Below, in pieces: positions 51,965 to 64,000 of a stretch of 64,000 nucleotides of DNA. The notes beneath the pieces are model-generated. The model worked only from the letters and a program-made list of their open reading frames with translations. It ran no database searches and was not told the DNA's origin. The stretch's first letter is position 1. The number at the start of each line of letters is the position of its first letter. The stretch spans positions 1-64,000 of the forward strand of contig DF237401.1 in the NCBI GenBank assembly GCA_000708835.1. Direction: 5' to 3'. The position numbers and the translations under genes were made by a program. Source of the stretch: Klebsormidium nitens (Eukaryota; Streptophyta; Klebsormidiophyceae; Klebsormidiales; Klebsormidiaceae).

Positions 51965-52988
51965 TCTTACCCAACGAGAGCAAAATCCCACACAACAAAC
52001 CACTCGATGGAATCAGGTACCGCCGAGTTGGAACAATGAGGTCCCGTACTCCCCAGCTTGTTAGCTGCTTTCACAAAGCAGTCTCGGAAACTGACACCTT
52101 CACCGCCCTGCCTGATGCTCTTTATCCAGGCACCAGAAGCCCTAGAGCGCAGCCAATTGCGAGACGCAACGGCATCCAACCAGCAACGTCAAGTGATGCA
52201 AGCTCCGCTGGGAGCTTGACCTAGAGCTGCAGTCCGACCCTGGGCCTCCGACCCTCGAGACTGCAGGCTCAGCAAAGTTTCTGGTCTAGATTTTCGAAGG
52301 AGAAGATTCTTCGCACTTTTTGCTCGTATTGCTCTGTACGCGCTTCGCCTTCTGGCTACTTTTGGCCGTCAGATCGTAGCATCGGACCGCGAAGATGGCA
52401 TGAAAAGCCGTACAACCCTACAGCACCTTTATAACTCATGCGTACTGGCCGTGCTTTTTGAGTAGCAAATCAAAGCTCTCCCTTTTACCAGCGTGGCAGA
52501 CCTGTGCTATCCAATTTGGCAGATCTTTTTGTGAGCATTCCAGCGTTCTGGGATCGACGCGCGTGGCTGCGCGAGCAGTCGCAATGTGAAGCGCCACCCG
52601 GCCGCCCGGCCGCCCGGCCGCGGTGGAGACGGCCACACGCGCACCAGCCTAGGCTCTGCCATGCTCTGCCACCACCTATACCGTATGTAGCCTTAGGTAC
52701 ATTGCTAGCTGGAGCCGGAAGCAGAGCTGCAATTTGTTCCTGGGGCCGTAGCAGACAATGCAATGCGGGCTGGAGCAAGGCGCAGCTCTTCTGCAAGACT
52801 GCAAGTAGAAAAGCGCATGGTGCCTAGCTAGATTCTGGTTTGGTGGTGCAATTTCATTTGTGGCCGGAAGCACTGACCAGTTTGTCTTCAGGAAATCTGC
52901 GCTTATTAGCAGGTTCCCGACCTCCTGAATTTGTGTAGGAGAAGCTAAGTTGTGAGATCTGCATAGTTGAGCGTGGATTGAGTAAACC
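51965..52988. promoter_or_regulatory. Divergent promoter of SIG and TON1
   Basis: About 1.0 kb between two start codons. Contains a GC-rich tandem repeat of CCGGCCGC type (about 52597-52622) and one TTAGGTACATT near 52691, matching the word seen at 33.9 and 46.9 kb. No additional coding exon recognised. Confidence 0.5.
52597..52622. repeat. Short CCGGCCGC tandem repeat
   Basis: The 8-bp unit CGGCCGCC is repeated about three times in the SIG/TON1 intergenic region. It is pure G+C and partly self-complementary. Confidence 0.8.
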
Positions 52989-55900
52989 ATGATGGCAGAC
53001 TATGATCGAGAAATCGAGGATCTGAAAGCACTCGTCACAAAGGCGCTTGAGAAGAAAGGCGTCCTATCTAAAATCCGAGTAAGGCCCAATCTGGACTCAA
53101 TATAGAAGATGTGAATCTATGCCTGTGGGATAGCAAGTCCCTCTCCATGCCATGGTACCCTTAAAAACAACGGAAATCTTAGGACCCCTACAAGCAGGCC
53201 ATGGTCAAGCACATGGTAATGCTGTGGCTGGTAACTCGTGTGGACAGTGCTCAATGCCACATTTGTCTAGCATGAACTCAATGCAAATCTTCCAGATAGC
53301 AACGTGTGTTGAAGTGGACATTCACCTTCTAACTGAACATGGTGTACATTGTCTTTCTGCTGCTGGTAAGTTACATACGTCCTGAGTTGCATACCTAAGC
53401 GTCCCGCCATGATAGCCACAATTCAGCCCCAGAGACTTTGCGGTCCATTTGTTGTCTTCACAGGCGCAGCTCCGAGCTAGTGTTTTCCAAGCAATAGAGG
53501 AGCAGGATAAGGTGTCAGAAGAGAACGGGGAAGAGACGGCCATCGTGGGCGGCTGCAGTAAGCAGGCTAAGGAGTTACACAACACTCCGTCAGGTGAGAA
53601 GCAGCCTTCAGGGTGCTCGGTAGGTGTGCTCCAGTGCAGCTGTTGGGGTCCACAACAAGACACATGGGTTGGGCTGACTTGGTAGCAAATGCTGTGTTTG
53701 ATAACTGGCACCTTCATAGAGAGCCGACGCGCATCTCAGTGCTGTTGCTGCTTTGTGTAGGCGTCACTTTTCAATTACGCAGTCAAAGCGGCGCTGATTC
53801 CAAATAAGCTCTGAAGTTGCGAGTTTGGAATGTGCGTATGCGGCCAGAGCGGAACTCATCCTTCCTGAATGGAGCACGCATACAAGTACCTCCATGCAAG
53901 CTGAAACGCAACCCCAAGTTAGATTAGGTTCTTGACTGCGCCATGTATGTATCTGAAGGTAGTTTGAGACCTCACTTCATTGTCTGTGCAGGGCGGTTGT
54001 TGTCTGGCCTCATTTTGGAGTACTTTGAATGGGCGGAGCTGGACCATACTGTCCAGATCTACCTTCCGGAAGCCAACCTAACTGATAGCGGCGCAAGTCG
54101 CGCGCAACTCGCAGACTCACTGGGCCTAGGACATGCGGCCAAAAGCAACGAACGACCCCTCTTACTAGAGCTCATTGAAGCGAGGGTAAGCGAGCCTGGC
54201 CAACGCAGAGGTTTTCTACTTTATTTCCTTGTTGTCAAATACCAGCTGGCGACAAGAGACAAGGAGCTTGGCTGAGCGGCCTCAATTGGTTCTGCTTCAT
54301 CCCCGAAGCCGCAGTACTATCGGACTCAACATGAATGGGGCATAGCGTGTATAAGCCCAAACCAACCTGTGGTATGGACCGCAGATCGAGATTGGTATGG
54401 CTCTCGTAAGGCTCCTCATAAAGGTTTGACCTTGAGTGCAGCAAGACGTCAACTGTGAGAAGGAGATTGCATAAGGGCGGCCAGGGGTTTTGGTAATGAA
54501 TTAATCAAAGTGGACGCGCATTGGGGCACCATTCTTGCCTGCTTCATTGGAACACTGAGAGGAATTGGCTCGTGATTGCTGTGCAGCGGTCGCAGGACGC
54601 CCCGCGCTCGTCATCCCCCACCACCAACTCCTTTGCACCACCCACCTCGTCCAGCAGACTATCTGCAGCGGAGACAATGGCGGCTACATCTCCTTACGGC
54701 TCGTCTCCTTATGGCCCTACGCCCTCAGGCACAGGCAGGACGCGAGATGGCGCGCCGGATACCAACGAGCACAGCCGACCGCAAAGCCCTGCCAAGAGGT
54801 GGGACCAGCAGACCTGCAAACATCAAAAAAGTCAACATAGATACCATTCTCCACTCTCTGCTTTGCATCTAGCGTATTGATGTCGAGTATGGGTTTGCTT
54901 TATCAGGTCACCGCGACTTGAGAGGATCCTACTTGCCCTCCATATTGTGCCGTTGATTCGTATAACCCTTGACCTTTGATAACCAGAACCGCCAGGTATC
55001 ATAGTTTCACTGTAGAATTTCTTTGCTTTTGACGATGCATTGACTTTATGAGCCATAGGACTCGGCATACTGAAAAAGTTGACCTCTGGAAGATTGTTGA
55101 AGGTTCTTACTCGAGACTTAGAATAATGACCTGTCGTCTGGGCCAAGGGTTCAAACAGTCAAGGCTTCCTATGGGTGTCTTCCTTTAGATGCGCCGCCTG
55201 CTCTGACAAGCCCAACCTTTTCTGCTAGCCACAGGTACGAGTCTCCTCCGTCCCCTAGTAAAGTCCCCACTGCCGCCGCCTTCTTCACCAGCTCCATCCT
55301 GGCAAGCGAAATCTCGCCGGGTAAACCTGGTGAGTCGCCAGTTCAGGAAGGGGGGTCGCGAGGTGCCTCTGGCTCGTTTGGCTCGCTCAACAGGTGTAGC
55401 AAAGCTGTGATTGTAAGTTCGAGGCGCTCATCAGCCCCATACGACGCTCGATCAGCCGCAAACCTTATCTGCTTTCTAGACAAGAAGAATCCCCTTGCGA
55501 GGCATCCTCCTGGCGAACATGGAGGGTTTTGCGTGGACAGTACGCACGATGAACCCGTCTCTGCTTTCAAAATCTCATTCTGGGCTCGATCTGCAATTCA
55601 CCTTCTACCGCAGTTTCACATTCTCTCGCCTCTCCCATCCCGCCTCTTGCCGGATTGATATCTTCCCCCTCGCAATTCCGTCTCCCTCCCCGCTCACACT
55701 TCCCCCCTCTGCCCCAACCACAGCCAGCCCCGCCGCGGCTTTCTCCGATCCGCCCACGAGCTCCCCCCGTGAAGCGGACCAGCGGAGCTTGCTGGGCGCC
55801 CTCCCCCCCCTGCACAAGCAAGCCTTGCCCGCGCTCGGAAGCAGGCGGTACGCCGGTCTCGCACCGCTGCGGGCCAGCCAGGACGAGCCGGCCACTGCGG

Positions 55901-57766
55901 GTCACGGCGCATCGGGGCAGGCACCGTCGTCAGAAGAAACATGTAAGTGCGAGGCAGCCACGTTGATCCCTGGCTTGCCAAACTGCAGTGCTAGGCGGCT
56001 TGAAAAGTTGCAGCAGTCGGTGTGACGACTGGGTCGGGAGCATGGGTTTAGTTCGAAACGAACTTGCGCACCGAGGCTCACATGTTCGAGTCGCCGCAAC
56101 TCGAAAAAGGTGGCGATCGATGTGGTCTCCGACCACCTGCTCGTTGAAATCCTTGATTTGACATCCCAATACATATACTTGCCTGATATGCATGTCCTGC
56201 AGTCGTAAAGACGGTTTTAATGAATGTTTTACGAAAGGTCCTACACGAACATAGATGCTTCTGCATGGTATTTTTGTCGAGAGTGTCGACCAAAAACAGC
56301 TCTTGCCGCTGCAACACACATCCACAACACCGTCGTTGTGTTGAGGAAGCAGGCATCTGTCCCCCGTGCTCACGCGGGGGACTTTTTTGAACCCTCTGTC
56401 CGGATTCGCAGCCTCTCCCGTGATCACGAGCGCCAGGACGCGCCGGTCGAGCAGCGAGTCGGAAGACAGCCCCAGGGGAAGCCCCGGGCGGCAGCTAGAC
56501 AGGCCCGCCACGCCCAGCGAAGAAAGGTGAGCCCCCGAGGGAGCACTCCTTTACAAGTCCGTTGGATCTTGCCCAGGGTCTTTCTGAGGGACGCTTCTGG
56601 GGGACGGGAGTTTCTGGTGTTTCACACGGGCGGGAGAAGAAGGCTGGCGGAGATTGGGAGCGGAGGACTCGGAAACAATGAAGCTGTCTGAATTGTTCGA
56701 TGATTTGCTGCATGCGGGTTTCCTTGGGGCCGAGAGGACAGCCCAGGGTCAGCCTTTTCTTTCCACAAAAATTCATTGGTCCGATCAGCTTGCGAGCATT
56801 TCAAAACGCGTTTTGAGAAGACGGTCTCACGTTCGATCGGACCCAAAGTCCTTTCGAATTTGACTATCCTTCTTTTGGGCATCTTTGGCGTCTGGGTTCG
56901 GCTTGGGCGTTGGGTGTTGCAAAGAAAGGAACCCAACGCCTTGGATAGACTTCCGCTTTTAGCTTATTGGAAACAGTTGTGTTGGCAGGGACATTTCGGA
57001 AGAGATCGAGGAGGAAGAGCTCTCTGTGGAGGCGAGTGACCTCTCGGTAGGCAGCCAACCGCAGGCGAAGTCTAACGAGCCGCTTGTCCGAAAGTGAGTC
57101 ATGCTGCATGGGGCCCCTGCTCGCTTATTAGGAGTCATTGTTCAAAGCGAAACCTAGGGGTATTTGCAAACGACCGACCTTTGTGTTTACAGACCGTTTG
57201 GACTAAGTCGAACGGTATGTGCTTTGTGTTGCAAGAACACGTCAACGATTATTATCAAAGTCAGCCAGGTATACTTGGCGAGGTTCCTCTTTATAATGCA
57301 TGCAGCGGTTCTGGAACTTAAACTTGAATCCAGGTGAGCGTTGGTTGCGAGGTTCTGAGGTCTCCGAAGCAGCCAAAAGCCAACGCGCTTTAGCCAAGTC
57401 TTTCGCCCCTGATTTCGGTGCAACCGATAGCCGGTGCAACCGATAGCCCTGGCCTGTGATACATTCGAACATGAAGACGAACGGATGCCAGGTAGTCAAG
57501 TTTTAGCTGGAGTGGCGGTTGCGATTGTACCTGGGGGCATGCAGAGAAGCCGACGACATTCATATGCCCACTCCAGTGCCGCCTATGATCATGCAAAATC
57601 TGGTCTGGAATGTGGCATAATCTATGCGCAATAGAACGGCTAGCACCCCTTCTTGTGATTGGCGGTCTCGAGCAATGCCGTGAAGAATGTTCGGTGCTCG
57701 CAAATCATCATTTTAACAGCGGCCTAGGCAGAGCAATACGGAGTCGCGGATCTGGCAAAGTTATGA
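52989..57766 (+). CDS. TON1: TONNEAU1-like LisH protein
   Basis: TON1 is a plant relative of the centrosomal protein FOP. It works with TRM proteins and a PP2A complex to order cortical microtubules and the preprophase band. Model: 52989-53078, 53464-53593, 53992-54185, 54587-54798, 55235-55329, 55724-55942, 56412-56526, 56989-57093, 57193-57214, 57306-57333, 57732-57766; about 414 aa. The first three exons match TON1 strongly: MADYDREIEDLKALVTKALE, KKGVLSKIRAQLRASVFQAI, ELHNTPSGRLLSGLILEYFE and LDHTVQIYLPEANL (LisH dimerisation motif). The rest is Ser/Pro-rich with SLLGALPPLHKQALPAL and an acidic SEEIEEEELSVEASD. The 3' end is uncertain: the last exon could also be read in phase 0 to a TGA ending at 57794. 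Exon 5 has two possible donors 9 bp apart. It is longer than land-plant TON1 (about 260 aa), and the usual conserved C-terminal block was not found. Confidence 0.82.
57417..57448. repeat. 16-bp perfect tandem duplication
   Basis: GGTGCAACCGATAGCC occurs twice, head to tail, inside the last predicted intron of the TON1-like gene. Confidence 0.9.
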
Positions 57767-57794
57767 TCGTAAGTTCAGCCCGGCACTAGACTGA

Positions 57795-59052
57795 GCAGAC
57801 TTGATGTACCTATAAGAAAGATACTTAGGACGGCCAGGGCGCGCTGCCGAGCTCCAGTGGAATTCCAAAAGCTTTTGTTGATTGCACGAAGTAGGCTGGT
57901 GGGGTGCAGACACTTGCTGCACAACGTCACGATATTTTTTTGGACGCGCAAGTGACATCATCGCATTCAATCATGACGTATACAGTACTGCCGCCTCATG
58001 GCGCAGGTGTGGGCCCGCCCGTACATGGAGATGAATCCATGAATTAACCGCGCTGTAAGTTGCGCGCTGGCCCGCATTTGGCTAGCTATCATGCAGACAT
58101 GTCGAAGATGAGCTAGCATGGCCGGCCCATGGCGGCACAAACACGCTTGCGGATATCGTAAATACATGTACCGAGGCGTCGGAAGTAATCTACCTTATAT
58201 ACACAACAACGTTTCATGTGCATGCAACCGTTGCCTTGATATGATGCTCGATTCTGCGAAAAACCATATATGCATGACAGGGTGTTTATCTCATTGACAT
58301 CTTGGCTTCTGGAAACGGTTCATTTTGCGATCGAGCATTGAACATGTTCGTCCGACGGATCTGACAAATAAAGCCGGCCAGGTCCGCCGCACTTAATGGG
58401 TCCCGCACCGCTCCGTTTTCAACAATGTCTGTATCACTTTGCAAGCACACACGCAGATATTGCTATGTCGGCGGCGGGTCGAATCAATCTCTCAAGCAAC
58501 TTGGGCGCTGGCATGCGAGCTTCCGACAATAAGAGCCGCGCTTCTCCTGGCTGAAACCTTTTTGATGGCAGACTTCTCTGCCGTTGGGACACTCAAAGTT
58601 CGTTGAAGTATCATGATTCTAATGACTAGCGGCCTGCAACGGCACACGCTTTCCACCCCAATCCACGCTTTGGTCGCAAGATTTCTATAATGACCGAGAC
58701 CGGATGAGGCCCGGCTGGATCGAATCGATTGGATTGTGAGCTACAGTACAAATAGCAAGATCGGTTCCGTGTAGACTGGGGATTCGACCCTTCCGATCCA
58801 AGAGCCTGGAGAAAGGCTGCAGTTGTAAGGTCCGCTATACCGGCCCAGGCTCCGCACGTGCGGCACTATCGAAACCCACCAGGGTAAAGAAGATGAATTC
58901 TTCCTGAAGTTGGAGGATTCACCTCTTGAAAGAACTCAACATGCAGATCAGTATCGATTATAGCATCGCAATGCTTCACAAAAGCTGCACAAGGAACCTG
59001 CTTTGCTGACCCCCGTCTTTCTCTAGCCTACTCTATCTCCGTCCTCTCCCTC
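57795..59052. other. Intergenic region between convergent 3' ends
   Basis: About 1.26 kb between TON1 and the coiled-coil gene. No exon chain, RNA gene or strong repeat recognised. Confidence 0.6.
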
Positions 59053-62000
59053 TCATCTGCTGCTGGCCCCCTTATACGACGACCGCCAGGGCCCCTTGGT
59101 CGCTCTCTCGGGGGAGCCCAGAAGCGACGGCCCCTTCTCGCTCATCGAGTACGACGCCGCGCGCCCGGACACCGACTGGTGCCGCCGCTTGACCACCTCC
59201 GGGCCGCCCTTTGATGGCGTCATGCTGGGCGTCACCTTCCCGGTGCTGGCCGCCCGCGAAACCCGGCGGTTCTGCGCGCCATACTTGTGCTTGTACGCCT
59301 GGAACGCGGCCGCTAGCGTCTGCTCCTTCCCGTACGCGCCGTCGTCTTCCTCAGCGTCCGTGTCGCTCGTGATCAGCGCGTCGTCGGTCGCCGCCTGCTC
59401 CGTTCCGCCGTTCGCTTCCGTTCCGCTGTTCCAGCTGCGGGTGCTCGACTGGTCAAAGCTGACCTCAGACGCGAGGCCCCCGGGCAGGCTCTCAATCCTG
59501 CTGGCCGGGCTGTCCATGTTCTTCGGTTCGGGGGCGAGCCACGCTGGCAGAGTTGGCATGTTCTGCTCCGCTCGAGTGGCGCTTTCCGCCCGGCTGGGAC
59601 GGGCGGAACGGCCCTTACCGGCGGCTTCCTCGTAGTAGATCTCCGTGTCCTGCCGCTCCAATTCGAACTTGCTCGCTTTTGCAACTTGGGCATGCTCCTC
59701 GGAAGCCACGTGTACGTTCCTGATTGGCTCCATCTTCACGACCGCCTCGCTCTCCTTCTCCGCTTGCTGGACCTCGAAGGCGGCAGCCGCGGGTGCCTTC
59801 GTCGCGCTCCGCTTTCGGCGTTCTGCCCGGAGCTTCTCGTAGCTCACGATCTGGCTCATCACCTTCTCCATGCTCGCGAGCTTGGGCGCCAGCCGGTCCT
59901 CGATCGCGCGCGCGCCCGCGACCTCCACGTCATGCTTGCTGATCACCCGGATCTCCGCCCACGTCGTCTCTACCTTGGGCGCGCCGCTCTTCGCGTTCGC
60001 CGCGGCGGCGAACGGGTTCGGGGTGCCGTGGCCGCTGCTGACGTCATGGCTGACGTCGACCTTCTTGTCCTGGACGTCCGCCCCGCGGCCGCCCCCAAGG
60101 AGCTGCTCCACAGCGGTCCGTTTCGCGGGCGCTTGCGACGCTAGTGGTGCCACGTCATCATCCTGCACGTGCACGGTCAAGCCCCCCGCTCCCGCCCGGT
60201 ACGACACGGTCCGGCTCTTGCCCGCCTTTCCGGACTGGGCTTCCGACCCCTGGTGCGAACCGGGGCCAGTCGGTGGCAGCGTCGCTTCTCCAGAACGAGA
60301 GTTCCCCCTCGCTGAACCTGAGCTGATTCGCCGGGTGTTAACGGGCCCGCTGTTTTGGGTCTGCTTGACGCCCTCCTCTTCGACGTCCCCGTTGGAACCG
60401 TCCTCGTCTTCCTTACCCCCCGCCTTAACCAGCTCTTTCAGCTCCCTTAACCGCCGCAACTCCCGGTCAATCGCTTTCCGATCTTCCGCCAGCGTCGTGT
60501 CTTTCTCCACTGCGCCCCGGCCCACCTCTTCTAGCTGGCGCCTCAGCCGCTTCATCATCGAACGGCAGGGCTTGCCCGCCTGCTGGGAATCGACGGTCAG
60601 GTACGCTTCGGCCAGGTTTGCGGCCAGCCAGCCGCCGCCCACCAGAGTGCGCAGCTTGGAAAGTTGCACCTCTAGTTCGCCCACTCTGAGGGCAGTCGAA
60701 CGGTCCCCGGCCTCAGAGCGGAGTGCGGCTAGCTCCTTCTTCAGAAGCTCCAGCTCCTGCGGAGATTGTGCAATTCGAGTCTGAAATACAATCTTGCACA
60801 TCAAGGCGTCCGCTCTGCTTCGATTGAAGAAGATTCATGGATGCAAGCCTTGTGGGGATGCTTCATAAAACCCGCAGATAGATATCGCTCACAGATTGCC
60901 AGTGTGAGATCGGTCATTACGACGTAAACGAGACTCTCCCGAATTGCAGGTCGAAGTATCGGTTCAGGCGCTCAGTTACACCATTGCGAAGTTCAATTCT
61001 CTGCGGAAGTTTTGCAATATGAAGGAAGCAAACGTAATTTCGCCCCGTCTTTCCAAACGCCACCTGTTTCGTTAAAGCATAATCTCACAACATCTTTTTC
61101 AGAAAATTTCCGGGCTTCCGCGCCGTTCAGAAGATGAAGAATCAACAGATAAAAGCGAGAGTGTTGCTCATCACGCGCACCTGTGCGGCCTGCCCATTCC
61201 TGCGACTTTCGCGTCCTTCCGACTGAATGTCTGCCTGCCCTTTGCGCTCGGCGGCCGCGTTCGGGTCTCCGCTGCGCGCGGCCGCCACCTCCAATCGAAC
61301 CGCCAGGGTTTGCGCTTGCAATCTGAATCCAGAAGGGCTGGATTTAAGAATTTGTCTTACTATGATTGAGACTCGTTCCGACTGATCCACACAAAACAAT
61401 TCTGCTTCTCGAGCGTTCGAAGAAAGCCAGAAAATTTGTGTCAAGACCTGAAAAAGTGGTAGAAAGAGATTTTGAAACGACCCCAGTGCATCGATGCTCG
61501 CAAAGCTTTCTGAACAACGATGGGCCACACGTCTGGGCTGGACAACTCAAGACTCAGCAACGAAAACGTTTTTCTGGAGACCAGCGACTGAGTTGCGTAT
61601 AGAATCTTGATTTCCTGTCTTTCTATCAAAGCGTCAGCTATACATCCGGTTTTCACCTGAGGTCGGCGATCTCGTCCTGCAGCTTCTGCTTTTCGGTCTC
61701 GTGCGCGCCCTTCTCCTGCTCAAACGCTTCCTCCACCGCGCGCAGGCTTGTCAGCATTTCTCCGCTCTTCCGATCATATTCCGCCAGCAGTTCCGCCCGT
61801 ACGTCGGTGAGATCCTTCCGCTCTTTTTCCAGGCGTTCCGTTCCGTTCCGCTTCTCCTCCTCAAGCGCCTTGGCCGCAAGGGCGCCCGCGGCAGCGGCGT
61901 CGGCGAGCTGCTCGCGCATTTTCGCGAGCTCGTACTCGGACTCGGCCGCCCTCTTCGCTTGGGCGTCCGCCTGCGATTGAGAGACCAAGTGTCATCTCCC

Positions 62001-63901
62001 GAGTTTTCATTTCCACGTTTGCATAAATTGCAAGAGAAAGTCCGTTGGGTTAGGAATTAGCTTCATAAACGAAGAGGATTGGATGGGAAGTACGTTGGGC
62101 TTTGGCCCGCTAATTGAGCATTTCTCGCCAAGCATAGCATCTTCGCGTGGTCGTTGCAGGTGAAAAGATTTCAACATCTTCATCTCGTTCGAAGGGTACG
62201 TAGAGAAGGGCGCCATGGTGACCGCCATCTGCGGCAAGCACGGCGCTCTCCATCAGCGGAAAAGAGGATATGAGACGAGCTCGTGGCATCGGGTTTGAGG
62301 GCTTTGGCGGCGCCCACCTGCGCGACGGCGGCCTTGAGGTCGCGCTCCACTTTGAGCCAGCGGTCCTGCACGTCCGCCTGCTGCCGGTTGACCCGCGCCT
62401 CCATTTCGTCGCGCTGCTGCTTCAGCAACCCCTCGTACGCGTTCGTCAGCTCAACCCTGCGCGCACCGCGAAACACAAGACTCAGAGCGGCTGTTAAGAA
62501 TTTTCCGCAGGGCTTTCAGACTGGGCCACGGAACTCAAGCTTGTTCCTCTTCGTTTGGGTGCGAGCTTTCCTGGTTCCTGCCAGGCTTTGGATACGTTTC
62601 GTGTCTGATTTCTAGGTGGCTCCATCCGCATCAGCGCGCCGTTTCGTGCCAGCAAATGCGAGGATTCATGTCCAAGTAATTCACAGCACCCGTGAATTCG
62701 TGCTCGCAGCTTTAAGCGCCAGAACGCGCCATGGGGATTTCATTGCAGACGGCCGCACCTGCGTGCCTCGGTCTCTTGGTCTTTAGCATCCAGCTGGCGC
62801 TGCATCTGCTTCTCGAAGCGGCGCGACTCGTGCAGCAGGGCCGCCTCCACGATGCGCGCCACCGAGGTCTGGTCCTCCTCGGCATCCTGAGAAGCACAAA
62901 AGCAAGATGAGTGCTAAAACGCAAGGTAACAGGTTCAATCCTGGCGGAGTCGACTTGTTGAATGCACGCAACACAACCACGCAGAAACGGATCAACGATC
63001 TTAGAGACGAGGATTTCGCAAATGCAGACCCTGGAGGGCCACTTAGAACCAGAAACGAAACAACAGGCTTACACATCAAGGACCAAGTGGATCGACAAAA
63101 CTACATGAAGCTGTCTACATGGACTAGGAATCGGTGTTCCCTAGCAGTGCTGCTTTGGGTCCGCATCCACCAGATATTGGCCTTGAGAAACAGCTTCAGA
63201 AAGTCCCTCGATTGGTTCTGTAAGACTACGTCCGCGCCCGGATGGGAAGTACGTAAATAGAGACCTACAGAGAGCCAAAAAGGCGACGCACCTGCAGCCT
63301 CTGAGTCAGGTCGTGCACGGTCTTCTCCAGTGCGGTCGCCTTGGCAGGAGGAGACGGTGTCGTCCCCGGTCGAGCCGTAAACACGACGTTACTCTCAGAC
63401 TGCCGCCGGTCCCTGCAAGCCAATGGGAACACTTAAGAGCCTGCAGGCTTCTCTAACAATGAGTAATCTGTCAGCACATCCTCAGCATAAGGTTCCTCGT
63501 TGATTGACAAAGCCACTCTTTAGAGCGCCTTAGCAAGTGCAGCTTCTCAGGGACAAATGTAACCCAACTTTTACCCCAGAAGATACCAAAGTAGATTGGC
63601 CAATGATCCGCCAGGGCAAGATGAAACGAGAGAAGTTTGAGACAGAGCATTCAGGTATGCCACTATGTCGACGCTCCTGCCCCTCTCACCTAGCCACGGG
63701 TGTGTTCTGCAGCTCAGCCACCTTCTCCTCAAATCGCGCCAGCTCCGCATCCCGCTCCGTGAGCAGCTGCAGGTGGTACTCGAAGTTCTCCTGCAGCTTG
63801 GCCAGCTTGCGATTGGCCTGCGCGACCTCCTCCTCCTTGGCGCGCAGCATCGCCTCGCACCGCCGCACGCGGTACTCTCCCAACTCGGAACGCTCCTTCT
63901 C
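59053..63901 (-). CDS. Large coiled-coil protein, 5' end outside window
   Basis: Seven exons visible: 63901-63690, 63412-63292, 62886-62759, 62456-62318, 61970-61657, 61322-61181, 60780-59053; 927 residues in continuous phase. The first visible exon starts at an acceptor, so at least one upstream exon lies beyond the right edge. Nearly all of the first 450 residues are heptad-rich coiled coil full of Glu, Lys, Arg and Ala. The opening segment KLAKLQENFEYHLQLLTERD followed by AELARFEEKV resembles the N-terminal part of animal CCDC57, a centriolar-satellite protein, but this is recall of a motif and weak. The last exon (576 codons) begins with more coiled coil (PQELELLKKELAALRSEAGD), then a polar linker, a second helix (LAPKLASMEKVMSQIVSYEK), and a Ser/Arg-rich basic tail with SP and TP sites. 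No enzyme domain or membrane segment is seen. A cytoskeletal or scaffold role is inferred only. Confidence 0.85.
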
Positions 63902-64000
63902 CTGTAAGAAGAGGGGAGTTCGCATTTAAGGAAGCAGGGGCTGGGCTACTTTTCTAAAAGTGAAGGCGAAAAGGCGGTGTCTGGACGATGGGTGATGCAG

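Noticed and set aside
56340-56400. CCCCCGTGCTCACGCGGGGG looks like a terminator hairpin
   Set aside because: It is in a TON1 intron just before the exon 7 acceptor, and intrinsic terminators are not expected for nuclear protein genes.
59870-60784. Open + frame of about 304 codons
   Set aside because: Lies wholly antisense to the last exon of the coiled-coil gene. Its Ser/Pro-rich reading is the mirror of GC-rich Glu/Arg/Ala codons, and it has no family match.

Overview
The window is intron-dense nuclear DNA from a photosynthetic eukaryote, most likely a streptophyte (the green algal lineage that includes land plants). Three genes together support this: a RAC/ROP-type Rho GTPase, a plastid sigma-70 factor, and a TONNEAU1-type LisH protein. 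A terrestrial filamentous alga such as Klebsormidium would fit the compact genes, short exons and LEA-like domain, but that is inference and no genus is proven. All gene models were built by hand from splice sites, reading phase and recognised protein families. Exon edges are predictions, but phase is kept across every junction of the recognised genes.

Layout from left to right. 1-3.86 kb: mostly non-coding, with two weak exon-like segments and a cluster of small GC hairpins. 3.86-8.39 kb (-): ATE1 arginyl-tRNA-protein transferase, 7 exons, 812 aa. 9.78-18.27 kb (+): an Argonaute, 20 exons, 900 aa, in which the first catalytic Asp of the PIWI domain is Gly. 18.3-22.0 kb: non-coding, with two more GC-hairpin clusters. 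22.02-26.41 kb (-): a BRITTLE1-type mitochondrial-family nucleotide carrier joined in frame to about 340 residues of LEA-like amphipathic repeat, 8 exons, 686 aa. 27.04-30.61 kb (+): branched-chain 2-oxoacid dehydrogenase E1 alpha, 8 exons. 31.68-33.44 kb (-): phosphopantetheine adenylyltransferase (CoA synthesis), 6 short exons. 35.38-41.22 kb (+): an unrecognised 1286-aa Ser/Pro-rich protein. 42.81-45.89 kb (-): ROP GTPase, 8 exons. 48.03-51.96 kb (-): plastid RNA polymerase sigma factor, 8 exons. 52.99-57.77 kb (+): TON1-like protein, about 11 exons. 59.05 kb to beyond the right edge (-): a large coiled-coil protein, 7 exons visible.

The genes are unrelated housekeeping and cell-biology genes, not an operon or gene cluster. 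Four adjacent pairs are divergent and share a 5' region: ATE1/AGO, carrier/BCKDH E1 alpha, PPAT/hypothetical and SIG/TON1. The main points of interest are the LEA-carrier fusion, the Argonaute with an altered catalytic tetrad, two GC-AG introns fixed by phase and homology, the enlarged ATE1, and families of small hairpins and TAGGTAC motifs in the intergenic DNA. No bacterial, viral, CRISPR or transposase signal was recognised.
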